Below are positions 1-8,914 of a stretch of 64,000 nt of DNA, one piece after another. How positions within the stretch are numbered: the first letter of the stretch is position 1; every line of letters begins with the position of its first letter. The DNA comes from a bacterium. Lineage in GTDB: Bacteria > Myxococcota_A > Bradymonadia > UBA7976 > UBA1532. The stretch spans positions 1-64,000 of the forward strand of contig JAUHYW010000039.1 in assembly GCA_030426085.1 (NCBI GenBank), in the 5' to 3' direction. The notes below the pieces were generated by a model. It saw only the letters and a list, made by a program, of their open reading frames with translations, did not search any database and was not told where the DNA came from. The translations under genes were made by a program, and so were the position numbers.

Positions 1-1034
1 ATGACCTGACAGCCGAACCCGGCCGGGCAGTCGGCGGGGCACGGGGGGTAGCAGTTGCGGACGCCGCCGGGGTTGCGCAGGCACTCGCTCGCCCCGGGGC
101 AGTCGGGGTCGTCGTCGCACGGGCTGCACAGGCCGCCAGGGCGGTCGTCGCAGCGGTCGCCGACGCCGTCCCGATCCTCGTCGCCCTGGTCGGGGTTGGC
201 CAGCGCGGGGCAGTTGTCGCAGGCGTCGCCGAGGCCGTCCCGGTCGTCGTCGGTCTGGCGGGGGTCGGGGTGGTCGGGGCAGATGTCGCAGGCGCTGCCC
301 ACCCCGTCCCGGTCGCCGTCGGCCTGATCGGCGTTGCGCACCTGGGGGCAGTTGTCGCGGTCGTCGCGCACCCCGTCGCCGTCGAGGTCGTCGTCGTCGC
401 AGGCGTCGCCGATGCCGTCCCCGTCGCCGTCGGCCTGGCTGAAGTTGGCCTCGTCGGGGCAGTTGTCGCAGGCGTCCCCCACCCCGTCGTCATCGCTGTC
501 GGTCTGATCGCGGTTGGCCTCGCCGGGGCAGTTGTCGTCCCCGTCGAGCAGGCCGTCTTCGTCCCGGTCGGAGCACACGTCGCCGACGCCGTCCCGGTTG
601 GCGTCGGCCTGGTCGGGGTTGGAGCGCCCGGGGCAGTTGTCGCAGGCGTCGCCCGCGCCGTCCTGATCGTCGTCGGCCTGGCTGTTGTTGGGCCGGTTCG
701 GGCAGTTGTCCGCGTCGTCGGGCACCCCGTCGTCGTCCCGATCACCGTCCGGGCCCCCGCCGACGCCGCCCTGTCCGCCCGCGCCTCCGAAGCCGCCCTC
801 GCCGCCCTGCCCGCCGACGCCGCCTTGGCCGCCCTCACCGCCGACGCCGCCGAAGCCGCCCTCGCCGCCGAAGCCGCCCTCGCCGCCCGGCCCGCCGCCG
901 TCCGCCTCGTCGACGGCGCCGTCCCGGTCACCGCCGCCCGATCCGCCGCCGCCGACGCCGCTCACGCAGCCTGCGAGGGCGAAGGCGAGCAGCGTCGCGA
1001 TCGGCCAGCCCCAGTGTCGACCCGTGGTGCGCAT
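1..1034 (-). CDS. Thrombospondin-type-3-repeat lipoprotein (3' end outside window)
   Basis: The start is an ATG at 1034 preceded by AGGAGG. The protein opens with a lipoprotein signal (MRTTGRHWGWPIATLLAFALAGC, lipobox ALAGC near residue 23), so it is probably anchored to the outer membrane. A Gly-Gly-x spacer rich in GEGGFGG units follows (about residues 27-85). After it come repeated thrombospondin type 3 motifs of the form DxDxDGxGDxCDNCP, which bind Ca2+ in known proteins. At the window edge the sequence becomes Cys/Pro rich (RNCYPPCPADCP), like an EGF or metal-binding tail. No stop is reached before base 1. The function is unknown; surface adhesion or matrix binding is the usual proposal for this family. 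It is divergent from the kinase gene, with a 176-bp gap. Confidence 0.85.
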   Translation of the reverse strand, partial: MRTTGRHWGWPIATLLAFALAGCVSGVGGGGSGGGDRDGAVDEADGGGPGGEGGFGGEGGFGGVGGEGGQGGVGGQGGEGGFGGAGGQGGVGGGPDGDRDDDGVPDDADNCPNRPNNSQADDDQDGAGDACDNCPGRSNPDQADANRDGVGDVCSDRDEDGLLDGDDNCPGEANRDQTDSDDDGVGDACDNCPDEANFSQADGDGDGIGDACDDDDLDGDGVRDDRDNCPQVRNADQADGDRDGVGSACDICPDHPDPRQTDDDRDGLGDACDNCPALANPDQGDEDRDGVGDRCDDRPGGLCSPCDDDPDCPGASECLRNPGGVRNCYPPCPADCPAGFGCQV

Positions 1035-1210
1035 GGTCCACCTCCTGTCTCCGGGCGCGTAATGCGCGTCCCGGGGCCCGCTGGCAAGAGAAATCGGGCG
1101 TATACCGGCAACGGACCACAGCCCCGGCGGCGGACGGAGTTGTTTCATTTTCTGTCCGGGCTGCTACCCTTCGAAGACGCCGCGGACGGCGTGACGCGAT
1201 AGGGGTCCGG

Positions 1211-3442
1211 GTGGAGCACTCGTCGACGACGCTGGTGTGTCCTCGGTGCGGGCGGGAGGGCCCGGGGCCGCTGGGTACGCTGTGTCCGGACGACGGCGCC
1301 GCCCGGGTGACCCGCGAGGTCCACGCCGAGCTGGGCGAGCGGCGCGATCGCATCATCGGGCGGGTGGTCGCCGGGCGGTTCCCGGTGGTCGGCCTCATCG
1401 GCCGGGGGGCCTACGGCACGGTGTATCGGGCGATCCAGCAGCCCATCGGCCGCGAGGTGGCCCTCAAGGTCATGAACACCCCCCGCGACGGCGCGCTGCG
1501 GGCCCGCTTCTTCCGCGAGGCCAACGTCGTCGCCCGGCTGAGCCACCCCTCGACGGTCACCCTCTTCGATTACGGTGAAGATCAGGACGGCCTGCTGTGG
1601 ATGGTGCTCGAGCTCATCCGGGGCCGCACGCTGCGGGATGTCATCCTCGAAGAGGCGCCCCTGCCCCCGGCCCGCGCTGCCCGGCTGACGCTCCAGGTGC
1701 TCGGGGCGCTGGTCGAGGCCCACGGCGCGGGGCTGGTGCACCGCGACCTCAAGCCGGCCAACATCATGCTGACCCGGGAGCAGACCGGCGACGAGCGGGC
1801 CAAGGTGCTCGACTTCGGCATGGCCAAGGTGCTCGAGGACCGCGGCTTCGGCGACGGCGACGAGGCGACCCGCACCGGGCTGGTGGTCGGCACGCCGCGC
1901 TACCTGAGCCCCGAGCAGGCCCTGGCCCGGCAGGTGGGCCCGCCGACCGACGTCTACGCTCTGGGGGTCGTGCTCTACGAGATGCTGTCCGGCGAGCCGC
2001 CGTTCGTGGCCCCGTCGACCTTCGAGCTGCTGGTGCTGCACACCACCGCCGAGGTGCCGGCGCTCGAGCCGGCGCTGACGGTGCCCCCGGCGATGGAGGC
2101 GGTGATCGCCAAGGCGATGGCCAAGGCGATCGAGGATCGGTTCGCCGACGCCCAGGCGATGCTCGACGCGCTGCGGGCCGCAGCGGTGGGCGCGCCGGAC
2201 GTGGCGGGGGTGGTCCGGCCGCCGCCCGCGCCCGAGGTGGTGGCCGATCCGGCGGAGCTGTCGGCGGACGATCTGCGCTCGGTGGCCCGTCAGGCGGGGC
2301 GCATCCTGCCCGAGAGCCGCATCGCGGCCGACCTGCGGTCGAACCGGCCGTCGGAGGCGCCGCCCCCGACGCCGCCTGCGCCGGCGCCTACGCCGCCCGC
2401 GCGCCCGGCGCCCACCCCGACCTCCGAGGCCCCGCCTCGCCGTCCGCTGAGGCCCGGTCCGAGCACTTTCCAGCCGCCGCCGCTGGCGCCCGACGCGCTC
2501 GATCACGGCGTGTCAGCGACCCACGGCGAGCTGAACGCGTTCGCCAACACCGACGAGCACGCGGTGCCCACCCGGGGCCGCCTGGGGCCGGGGCTGGTCG
2601 CGGTCGGCCTGGTCGCGGTGGGGCTGGCAGCGTGGCTGTTGATCAGCCAGCAGAGCCCCGATCCGCCGGAGCGCGGCCCGCTGGCGATGACCGCGGTCGA
2701 GCCGGGGGCCGCCGACGCGTCGGCTCGACCTGAGGCGGCCCCCGCGGCGCAGCCCGATGCCGCGCAGACCGATGCCGCGCAGACCGATGCCGCGCAGCCC
2801 GATGCCGCGCAGACCGACGCCGCGCCCCCGCCCGAGGTGGCGCAGGTCCGGGCGGCGATCGATCGGGCCCGGAGCACCCTGCGGAGCGGGGGGCCGGCGG
2901 CGGTCGAGGCGGTCGAGGCGGCCTCCGCCCTGCTCGACGCGCTGATCGGCCCGATGCCGGACGACGAGCAGAAGGCGGCCTGGAACCTGGAGCGGGCCGC
3001 GCTGTACCGCCGGCTGGCCCGCCAGCAGTCGGGGGACGCCGAGCGCCGCAGCCTGCTGGCGGCCCGGGCCGATCTGATCGGGGCGATGACCTACGGCTCG
3101 CGGGAGACCAACTTCGATCACTACCGCGAGGGGCTGACGATCACCGAGAAGCTCTTCGGCGAGGTGGCCGACGAGACCCTGGCCTTCGCCTGCGACGCGG
3201 CCCACATCGGTGAGTATCTGCACCGGGGCAACATGTGCGCGGTCATCGAGATCCGGGCCGGCAAGGCCCGGCTGGTGGACGATCCGCCCCGGGCCACCGA
3301 GCTGATCTGCGCCGGCGCGGAGCGCTTCGCCGCCGATCTGCCCGGGCTGTCGGAGAAGCGCCTGAAGCGCAAGCGGCAGGAGAAGGCGGACTACGGCGCG
3401 CAGTGCAATCTGGCCCGGCGGGGCGATCTGCCGCCGCCGTGA
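1211..3442 (+). CDS. Eukaryotic-type Ser/Thr protein kinase with N-terminal zinc ribbon and transmembrane segment
   Basis: 743 aa with a GTG start. A zinc-ribbon-like pair (CPRCG ... LCPDDG, residues 10-28) precedes a complete Hanks-type kinase domain: glycine loop GRGAYGTVY (64-72), Lys86, HRDLKPAN (177-184), DFG (201-203) and SPEQ in the activation segment. All catalytic residues are present, so an active kinase is expected. A Pro-rich linker leads to one hydrophobic segment (GLVAVGLVAVGLAAWLLI, about residue 460). An Ala-Gln-Asp/Thr repeat (DAAQTDAAQ) and an alpha-helical C-terminal domain of about 220 residues follow. In this architecture the kinase is cytoplasmic and the C-terminal sensor lies across the membrane. 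The gene is convergent with the membrane-protein gene at 3455, 12 bp apart. The substrate is unknown. Confidence 0.9.
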   Translation: MEHSSTTLVCPRCGREGPGPLGTLCPDDGAARVTREVHAELGERRDRIIGRVVAGRFPVVGLIGRGAYGTVYRAIQQPIGREVALKVMNTPRDGALRARFFREANVVARLSHPSTVTLFDYGEDQDGLLWMVLELIRGRTLRDVILEEAPLPPARAARLTLQVLGALVEAHGAGLVHRDLKPANIMLTREQTGDERAKVLDFGMAKVLEDRGFGDGDEATRTGLVVGTPRYLSPEQALARQVGPPTDVYALGVVLYEMLSGEPPFVAPSTFELLVLHTTAEVPALEPALTVPPAMEAVIAKAMAKAIEDRFADAQAMLDALRAAAVGAPDVAGVVRPPPAPEVVADPAELSADDLRSVARQAGRILPESRIAADLRSNRPSEAPPPTPPAPAPTPPARPAPTPTSEAPPRRPLRPGPSTFQPPPLAPDALDHGVSATHGELNAFANTDEHAVPTRGRLGPGLVAVGLVAVGLAAWLLISQQSPDPPERGPLAMTAVEPGAADASARPEAAPAAQPDAAQTDAAQTDAAQPDAAQTDAAPPPEVAQVRAAIDRARSTLRSGGPAAVEAVEAASALLDALIGPMPDDEQKAAWNLERAALYRRLARQQSGDAERRSLLAARADLIGAMTYGSRETNFDHYREGLTITEKLFGEVADETLAFACDAAHIGEYLHRGNMCAVIEIRAGKARLVDDPPRATELICAGAERFAADLPGLSEKRLKRKRQEKADYGAQCNLARRGDLPPP

Positions 3443-3454
3443 AGGCCCGCCGGC

Positions 3455-3943
3455 TCAGCGGGGGCGCAGCGGCAGGCCCATCAGCGCCCGCCGGCGGGTC
3501 GTCGCGATGCGCTCGGCGATCTCGGCGTGCTCGATGTCGGCGAACGGCGCCCGGATGCGCAGGTCGTCGCCCCCCTGGACCGGCACCGCGAGGCCGTCGT
3601 CGTCGGCGGTCGCCTCCCCCACCGCGTGCCAGGGGATGATCCGGGCGATCTCGCCCCCCCGCCGGTAGAGCAGCCCGTCGACCCGCAGCCCGAGGCAGGT
3701 GTCGTCGGCGAGCACCCGCAGCGCGCTGACGGTGAAGGTGAGCATGCCGCACGCGACGCACGACAGCCCGACGACGAGCCCCAGCAGCCCGAGGTGGTCG
3801 TCCCGGCCGAGCTGGCTGAAGCCGTAGGTCGTGGCCACGAGGCCCAGCCCGAGCAGGCCCGAGCCGATGATCCAGGCCGGCATGAGCCGCCGCCGGGGGT
3901 CCGGCCGGAACCACTCGATGTCCTTGTCGTAGTCGGGGTTCAC
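3455..3943 (-). CDS. Small two-helix membrane protein, function unknown
   Basis: 162 aa, ATG start. Residues 1-20 are charged (MNPDYDKDIEWFRPDPRRR). Two transmembrane segments follow, around residues 22-42 (AWIIGSGLLGLGLVATTYG) and 50-75 (LGLLGLVVGLSCVACGMLTF). A soluble C-terminal beta-rich domain of about 80 residues has the look of a membrane-associated PH-like (YdbT/YcxE-type) domain (LRVLADDTCLGLRVDGLLYRRGGEIARIIPW). That fold assignment is only suggestive. The gene lies directly downstream of another small membrane-protein gene on the same strand (17-bp gap), so the two are probably co-transcribed. Confidence 0.65.
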   Translation of the reverse strand: MNPDYDKDIEWFRPDPRRRLMPAWIIGSGLLGLGLVATTYGFSQLGRDDHLGLLGLVVGLSCVACGMLTFTVSALRVLADDTCLGLRVDGLLYRRGGEIARIIPWHAVGEATADDDGLAVPVQGGDDLRIRAPFADIEHAEIAERIATTRRRALMGLPLRPR

Positions 3944-3959
3944 GGGCGTCCCGGCGGCA

Positions 3960-4460
3960 TCAGGGCCCGCCGCCGGGCCCCTCGGCCCGGGCCACCGCTT
4001 CGAGTTCGCTGCGCCGGGGGGCGAGGAAGACGAACATCAGCACCGCCCCCGCGGCGAACGGGTAGAGGACCTCCGGGTCGCGCCCGAGGAAGGCGAGCAC
4101 CACCCCCATGATGGCCACCGACTCGCACAGGGCCCAGCTCACGATGTGGGCGGCGAACGCCCGGCCGAAGCCGCGGGGCGAGATGACCCCGGGCGGGGGG
4201 CCGGCGCCGGGCCGGTCGGGGGCCCGCTCGGGCATCAGCATCCGCCGGGCGATCGGGGCGAGCAGGCCGAAGAAGACCGCCGCCCCGGCCAGGCTCATGG
4301 CCAGCGGCTGCTCGACCTCGGCCGGCTCGCCCTGCACCACGACGTGGATGATCACCACGTAGACGATCACCGAGGTGACGAGCCCGGCGAAGAGCAGGCG
4401 CATCATCAAGAGCGCGGCGTCGATCGGGGTCGGCTGTCCGGGGGTGCCGTCCATCTGCAT
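3960..4460 (-). CDS. Small multi-pass membrane protein, function unknown
   Basis: 166 aa from the ATG at 4460; a second in-frame ATG at 4454 is equally possible because neither has a strong ribosome site. Four hydrophobic stretches are visible: about residues 22-42 (LLFAGLVTSVIVYVVIIHVVV), 53-70 (AMSLAGAAVFFGLLAPI), 102-124 and 131-148. The middle loop is Pro/Gly rich. No family was recognised. It is divergent from the methyltransferase gene at 4506 with only 45 bp between them. It probably forms a two-gene unit with the membrane protein at 3455. Confidence 0.6.
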   Translation of the reverse strand: MQMDGTPGQPTPIDAALLMMRLLFAGLVTSVIVYVVIIHVVVQGEPAEVEQPLAMSLAGAAVFFGLLAPIARRMLMPERAPDRPGAGPPPGVISPRGFGRAFAAHIVSWALCESVAIMGVVLAFLGRDPEVLYPFAAGAVLMFVFLAPRRSELEAVARAEGPGGGP

Positions 4461-4505
4461 GCCGCACCATACCCCGACGGCCGGGTGGTGGGATACAGTC
4501 CCGCC

Positions 4506-5252
4506 ATGGCGTTCGACGTCCGGCTCTACCGCCTGCTGCACCGGGGCACCCCCGGCGACGTGGACTTCTACCGCGCCCGCTGCGCGGGGCGGGCCTCGGT
4601 GCTGGAGCTGGGCTGCGGCGACGGCCGGGTGGCGATCCCCATCGCCCGGGACGGCGCCCGGGTGGTCGGCCTGGAGCGGCACCCGGGCATGCTGGCCGCC
4701 GCCCGCGCCGCCCGGGACGCCCTGCCCCCGGCGGTGGCCGCCCGCCTCGACCTGCGGGCCGGCGACATGGCCGACTTCGCCCTCGGCGCGCGCTTCGAGC
4801 GGGTCATCGTGCCCTACACCGCGCTGTACTGCCTCGACCCCGCGCGGCGCCACCGCTGCCTGCTGCGGATCGCCGAGCACCTGACCCCCGGCGGGCGGCT
4901 CATCTTCGACGTCTGGCCCGGCGACGAGCTGGCCGAGCGAGGCCCGTTCGACGACGAGGCGCCCGAGTGGATCGACGGGGTGCGCGACGGCGACGTGGCC
5001 ATCGAGGTCTTCGAGCGCGACGTGCATCGCCCGGGGCGCATCGACGTGACCTACATCCACCAGATCGCCCGGCCGGGCGAGATGCCGACCCGCGAGCGCT
5101 ACACCCTGACCCACCACTACCTGACCACCGCCGAGCTGCCCCGGGTGCTGGCGGCGGCCGGGCTGCGGGTGCTGGAGCAGCTCGGCGACTTCGACGGGCG
5201 GCCGCTGGACGACGAGGCCGAGCGGCTGATCGTCGTGGCCGGCCTCGGCTGA
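4506..5252 (+). CDS. Class I SAM-dependent methyltransferase
   Basis: 248 aa. The Rossmann-type SAM-binding motif I is clear (VLELGCGDGRVAI, residues 32-44), followed by an acidic end of beta-2 (VVGLERH) and motif IV-like VIVPYTALYCL. The 'LTPGGRLIFDVWP' strand is typical of this superfamily. The fold supports SAM-dependent methyl transfer, but the substrate cannot be read from the sequence. Small-molecule methyltransferases of the Methyltransf_11/25 type look most similar. A second methyltransferase starts 21 bp downstream, suggesting a two-gene unit. Confidence 0.8.
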   Translation: MAFDVRLYRLLHRGTPGDVDFYRARCAGRASVLELGCGDGRVAIPIARDGARVVGLERHPGMLAAARAARDALPPAVAARLDLRAGDMADFALGARFERVIVPYTALYCLDPARRHRCLLRIAEHLTPGGRLIFDVWPGDELAERGPFDDEAPEWIDGVRDGDVAIEVFERDVHRPGRIDVTYIHQIARPGEMPTRERYTLTHHYLTTAELPRVLAAAGLRVLEQLGDFDGRPLDDEAERLIVVAGLG

Positions 5253-5273
5253 GCGGACCGCGCAGGAGGACCG

Positions 5274-5873
5274 ATGGGCTGGAATCAACGCTATGTCGAC
5301 CGGGACTTCCCCTGGGATCTGGGCGCGCCGTCCCCCGTCGTGCAGGCGCTCGCCGACCGGGCGCTCGGCGGCCCGGGGCGGGTCGTCGTGCCCGGCTGCG
5401 GGCGGGGATGGGACGTCGAAGCCCTCGCCGGGAAGGGGCACCACGTCGTGGGGCTGGACATCGCCCCCGCCGCGCTCGCTCTGGCCCGGGCCCGCATCGC
5501 CGCACGCGACCTGCCGGGGGCCGTCGAGCTGATCGAAGGCGACGTGCTGCTCGGCGAGGGCACCGAACCGGACGGCGGCGACGGCTTCGACGGCTGGGCC
5601 GAGCACACCTGCTTCTGCGCGCTCGACCCCCAGCAGTGGCCGGCCTACGTCGAGGCCGCGTGGCGCCGGCTGAAGCCGGGCGGGGCGCTGTTCGGGGCCT
5701 TCTTGCACTTCGAGGGCGGCGGCCCGCCCTTCGGCACCCACCCGGCCGAGCTGCGGCGCCTCTTCACGCCCCGCTTCGAGATCGAGCTGCTCGAAGAGCG
5801 GGGCACCTTCTCGAAGCGCGACGTGCCTCAGCTCGGGGCGATCTTCCGCCGGCGGGCCCATCCGGCGGGGTGA
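5274..5873 (+). CDS. Thiopurine S-methyltransferase-like (TPMT family) SAM methyltransferase
   Basis: 199 aa, ATG start with CAGGAGG upstream. The N-terminus WNQRYVDRDFPWDLGAPSPVV is the hallmark of the TPMT/TMT family, in which the W/F-rich loop closes over the active site. Motif I is VVVPGCGRGWDVEALA (residues 37-52). Later motifs CFCALDPQQWPAYV and LKPGGALFGAFLHFE also fit. Bacterial members methylate thiols, selenium or tellurium oxyanions, or halides, so a detoxification role is plausible but not shown here. The length matches the family (about 200 aa). It is likely co-transcribed with the methyltransferase just upstream. Confidence 0.8.
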   Translation: MGWNQRYVDRDFPWDLGAPSPVVQALADRALGGPGRVVVPGCGRGWDVEALAGKGHHVVGLDIAPAALALARARIAARDLPGAVELIEGDVLLGEGTEPDGGDGFDGWAEHTCFCALDPQQWPAYVEAAWRRLKPGGALFGAFLHFEGGGPPFGTHPAELRRLFTPRFEIELLEERGTFSKRDVPQLGAIFRRRAHPAG

Positions 5874-5954
5874 CCCGCCCGGCCGGGGGCGCACCGATCG
5901 CTCGGGGGATCCGGCCATCGGGCCGTGTTATCCTGCCGGTCGCCGAGGAGATCG

Positions 5955-7409
5955 ATGGGTCTGCGCATCAACACGAACATCAGCGCGCTGACCGCCCAGC
6001 GCAACGTGGGCCGCACCACCGGTCGGCTCCAGCGCAACATCGAGCGGCTGTCGTCGGGGCTGCGCATCAACAGCGCCCGGGACGACGCCGCCGGCCTCTC
6101 CATCGCCAGCCGCTTCACCGCCCGCATCCGGGGGGTGGGCCAGGCCATCCGCAACGCCAACGACGGCCTCTCGCTGGCCCAGACCGCCGAGGGCGCGCTC
6201 GACGAGACGACGAACATCATCCAGCGCGTCCGCGAGCTGGCGGTGCAGGCGGCCAACGGCACCCTGAGCGACGACGACCGGGCCTCGCTGCAAGCCGAGG
6301 TCGACGAGCTGATCGCCGAGGTCGATCGGGTCGCGGGCGACACCACCTTCAACGGCAACCGACTGCTGGACGGCGGGGTGACGGCGACCCGCATCCAGGT
6401 GGGGCCCGGCGCCCGGGAGACGGTGACCCTGCGCATCGACTCGGCGGAGGCCTCGGCGCTGGGGCGGCAGGTGCGGGAGACGGGTGATCCGGTCGACGCC
6501 GGCGCCGCGCTGGCGGCGGGCGCGCTGAGCATCAACGGGGTCGCCATCCGGGCGCCGGTGGCGGCCGACGACCCGCTCTCGACCGCCGACAACGCTCGCT
6601 CGGCCATCGCCAAAGGCGCCGCGATCAACGACGCCCGCCCGTTCAGCGCGGTGCGGGCCATCGTCGAGCCCACCGAGCTGGTGGGCGGCGCGATCGCGGG
6701 CGGCGATCTGGACGGGGCGGACAGCATCACGATCAACGGCGCCCCGATCTCGGGCGTCACGGTGCAGGTGGCCGACGCCGACGACGGGCTGGTCGACGCG
6801 ATCAACGCCGCCTCGGACGAGACCGGGGTCGTGGCCGGGCTCGACGCCGACAACCGCCTCGTGCTGACCGCCGACGACGGGCGCAACATCACCGTGACCA
6901 CCAGCACCGCCGCCGCGGCGGGCATCACCGGGCTCAACGACGGCGCGGCCGACACGGTGAGCACCGGCGGCGCGCTCATCCTGCAATCGACGGCGCCGGT
7001 CGAGCTGACCATCACCGCCGCCGGGGCCGAGGCCGCGGTGGGCTTCGGTGACGGGGTGGGCACGACGCTGCTGGGCGTCGACGCGGCCAACGCGCTGGCC
7101 AGCGTCGACGTGTCGACCGTGGCCGGGGCCAACCGGGCCATCGACATCGCCGACGTGGCGTTGCAGCAGGTGCTCGACATCCGCAGCGGCATCGGCGCCA
7201 GCCAGAACCGCATCAGCTCGGCGCTGAATACCCTGGCCAACGCCGACGAGAACCTGCGCGCGGCCCGCAGCCGCATCCTGGACGTCGATCTGGCGACCGA
7301 GGCGGCCGACTTCGCCCGCAACACCATCCTGCAAGAGGCGGGGGTCTCGATCCTGGCCCAGGCCAACACCCGCAACGACGTGGCGCTCGAGCTTTTGTCG
7401 ACCGCCTGA
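5955..7409 (+). CDS. fliC: Flagellin
   Basis: 484 aa from the ATG at 5955 with GAGGAG seven bases upstream. The N-terminal D0/D1 region (residues 1-145) is textbook flagellin: MGLRINTNISALTAQRNV, RLSSGLRINSARDDAAGL, and NGNRLLDGG at the end of D1. The C-terminal D1/D0 ends NRAIDIADVALQQVLDIRSGIGASQNR ... SILAQANTRNDVALELLS. The central variable region (about residues 150-385) is Ala/Asp/Thr rich and includes a FlgIN-like stretch (ADSITINGAPISGVTVQVADA). The protein is exported by the flagellar type III apparatus. No other flagellar gene is in the window, so this is an isolated flagellin locus. Its central region is predicted to face the outside of the filament. Confidence 0.93.
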   Translation: MGLRINTNISALTAQRNVGRTTGRLQRNIERLSSGLRINSARDDAAGLSIASRFTARIRGVGQAIRNANDGLSLAQTAEGALDETTNIIQRVRELAVQAANGTLSDDDRASLQAEVDELIAEVDRVAGDTTFNGNRLLDGGVTATRIQVGPGARETVTLRIDSAEASALGRQVRETGDPVDAGAALAAGALSINGVAIRAPVAADDPLSTADNARSAIAKGAAINDARPFSAVRAIVEPTELVGGAIAGGDLDGADSITINGAPISGVTVQVADADDGLVDAINAASDETGVVAGLDADNRLVLTADDGRNITVTTSTAAAAGITGLNDGAADTVSTGGALILQSTAPVELTITAAGAEAAVGFGDGVGTTLLGVDAANALASVDVSTVAGANRAIDIADVALQQVLDIRSGIGASQNRISSALNTLANADENLRAARSRILDVDLATEAADFARNTILQEAGVSILAQANTRNDVALELLSTA

Positions 7410-7430
7410 GACCGAGCGCCGCAGCGGAGT

Positions 7431-8810
7431 TCAGATGAGCCGGGCGAGCCACTTCTGCTTGGTCTCGTCGTACGGCGGGTAGAGCAGCGGCGGGTCGAGC
7501 GCGAAGGGCTTGATGAGCACCGACTTGTGATGGGTGAACGTATCGAAGCTCGTGCGCCCGTGATAAGCGCCCATGCCGCTCTCGCCGACGCCGCCGAACG
7601 GCAGGTCGGGCGCGACGAGGTGCAGGATGACGTGGTTGACGACCACTCCCCCGGCGCTGGTCCGCTCGAGCAGCGCGTCCCGGGGGCCGCTGTCGCCGGT
7701 GAAGATGTACATCGCCAGCGGCTTGGGGCGGTCGTTGACGAAGCGGATGGCCTCCTCGACCCCGGCCACCTTCAGCACCGGCAGGATGGGGCCGAAGATC
7801 TCCTCCTGCATCACCGGCGCGTCGGGCGGCACGTCCCGCAGGATGGTCGGCGCGAGGTAGCGGCTCTCAGCGTCGCCCTCGCCCCCGCACACGATCTCGC
7901 CCGACCCTTCGAGCAGCCCCGTCAGCCGGGCGTGATGCCGGGCGTTGACGATGCGCCCGTAGTCCGCGCTCTCCCGGGGGTCGGCCCCCAGGAAGTCGCG
8001 CAGCGTCATCTCGAGCCGCCCGACGAGCGCGTCGTGGATCGCCTCGTGGGCCAGGATGTAGTCCGGCGCCACGCAGGTCTGGCCCGCGTTGTACAGCTTG
8101 CCCCACATGATGCGGCGGGCGGTCACGTCCAGATCGGCGCTCTCGTCGACGTAGGTCGGGCTCTTGCCGCCGAGCTCGAGGGTCACCGGGGTCAGGTGCC
8201 TGGCCGCGGCGGTCATCACGATGCGCCCGACGTGTCCGTTGCCGGTGTAGAAGATGTGGTCGAAGCGCTCGGCGAGCACCGCGGTCGTCTCGGGCACCCC
8301 GCCCTCGAGCACCCGGATGGCCGAGGTGTCGAAGTAGCGCGGCACCAGCTTCGCGATGAGGGCCGAGGTGTGGGCCGAGACCTCCGATGGCTTGAGCACC
8401 GCGCAGTTGCCCCCGGCGATGGCCCCCAGCAGCGGGCTGAACAGGAGCTGGAACGGGTAGTTCCACGGGGCGATGATCAACACCACCCCCAGCGGATCCT
8501 TGTAGATGCGGGCCCGGCCCGGCTGGAGCACGAGCGGCGCGCCGACCCGGTCGGGGCGGGTCCAGCTCGCGAGGTGCTTCTGGATGTGGCCGAGCTCCTT
8601 CTCGAGCGCGGCGATCTCGGCGCTCCACGCCTCGAAGCGCGGCTTGCCGAGGTCGGCGGCGAGCGCCTCGCAGATGGCGTCCCGCTGCTCGTCGAGCATG
8701 CGCTTGCAGGCGTCGAGCTGGGCCAGCCGCCAGGGCAGCGGGCGGGTCCGGCCCCGGTCGAAAGTGGCCCGCAGATCGGCGACCATGTCGGGGATGCGTT
8801 CGATGTCCAT
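7431..8810 (-). CDS. NAD(P)-dependent aldehyde dehydrogenase (class 3 type)
   Basis: 459 aa from the ATG at 8810, chosen because GGAGG lies ten bases upstream; an in-frame upstream extension has no ribosome site. Key features are IIAPWNYPF (cofactor pocket), LKPSE, the glycine-rich FYTGNGHVGRIV, the glutamate motif ELGGKSPTYV and the catalytic cysteine in NAGQTCVAPDY. The C-terminal hydrophobic tail (KPFALDPPLLYPPYDETKQKW) resembles fatty-aldehyde or coniferyl-aldehyde dehydrogenases of family ALDH3. It should oxidise medium- or long-chain or aromatic aldehydes to acids. It is convergent with flagellin (21-bp gap). Confidence 0.93.
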   Translation of the reverse strand: MDIERIPDMVADLRATFDRGRTRPLPWRLAQLDACKRMLDEQRDAICEALAADLGKPRFEAWSAEIAALEKELGHIQKHLASWTRPDRVGAPLVLQPGRARIYKDPLGVVLIIAPWNYPFQLLFSPLLGAIAGGNCAVLKPSEVSAHTSALIAKLVPRYFDTSAIRVLEGGVPETTAVLAERFDHIFYTGNGHVGRIVMTAAARHLTPVTLELGGKSPTYVDESADLDVTARRIMWGKLYNAGQTCVAPDYILAHEAIHDALVGRLEMTLRDFLGADPRESADYGRIVNARHHARLTGLLEGSGEIVCGGEGDAESRYLAPTILRDVPPDAPVMQEEIFGPILPVLKVAGVEEAIRFVNDRPKPLAMYIFTGDSGPRDALLERTSAGGVVVNHVILHLVAPDLPFGGVGESGMGAYHGRTSFDTFTHHKSVLIKPFALDPPLLYPPYDETKQKWLARLI

Positions 8811-8914
8811 CGGAGTCCTCCAGCGCGAGCGGCAGCCCACTCCCAGGGGCGCTCGGGCACGGTACACCGGCCCCGCGCCGGGATCGAGAGGCGCGCGCAG
8901 CGGGGCGGGGGGTC

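Noticed and set aside
1145-2506. Minus-strand frame of 453 codons opposite the Ser/Thr kinase
   Set aside because: Arg/Gly/His-rich shadow with no domain; the plus strand carries a complete kinase.
3960-5918. 652-codon minus-strand frame taken as one long protein
   Set aside because: Only its last 166 codons look like a real membrane protein; the rest is antisense to two methyltransferase genes with good motifs.
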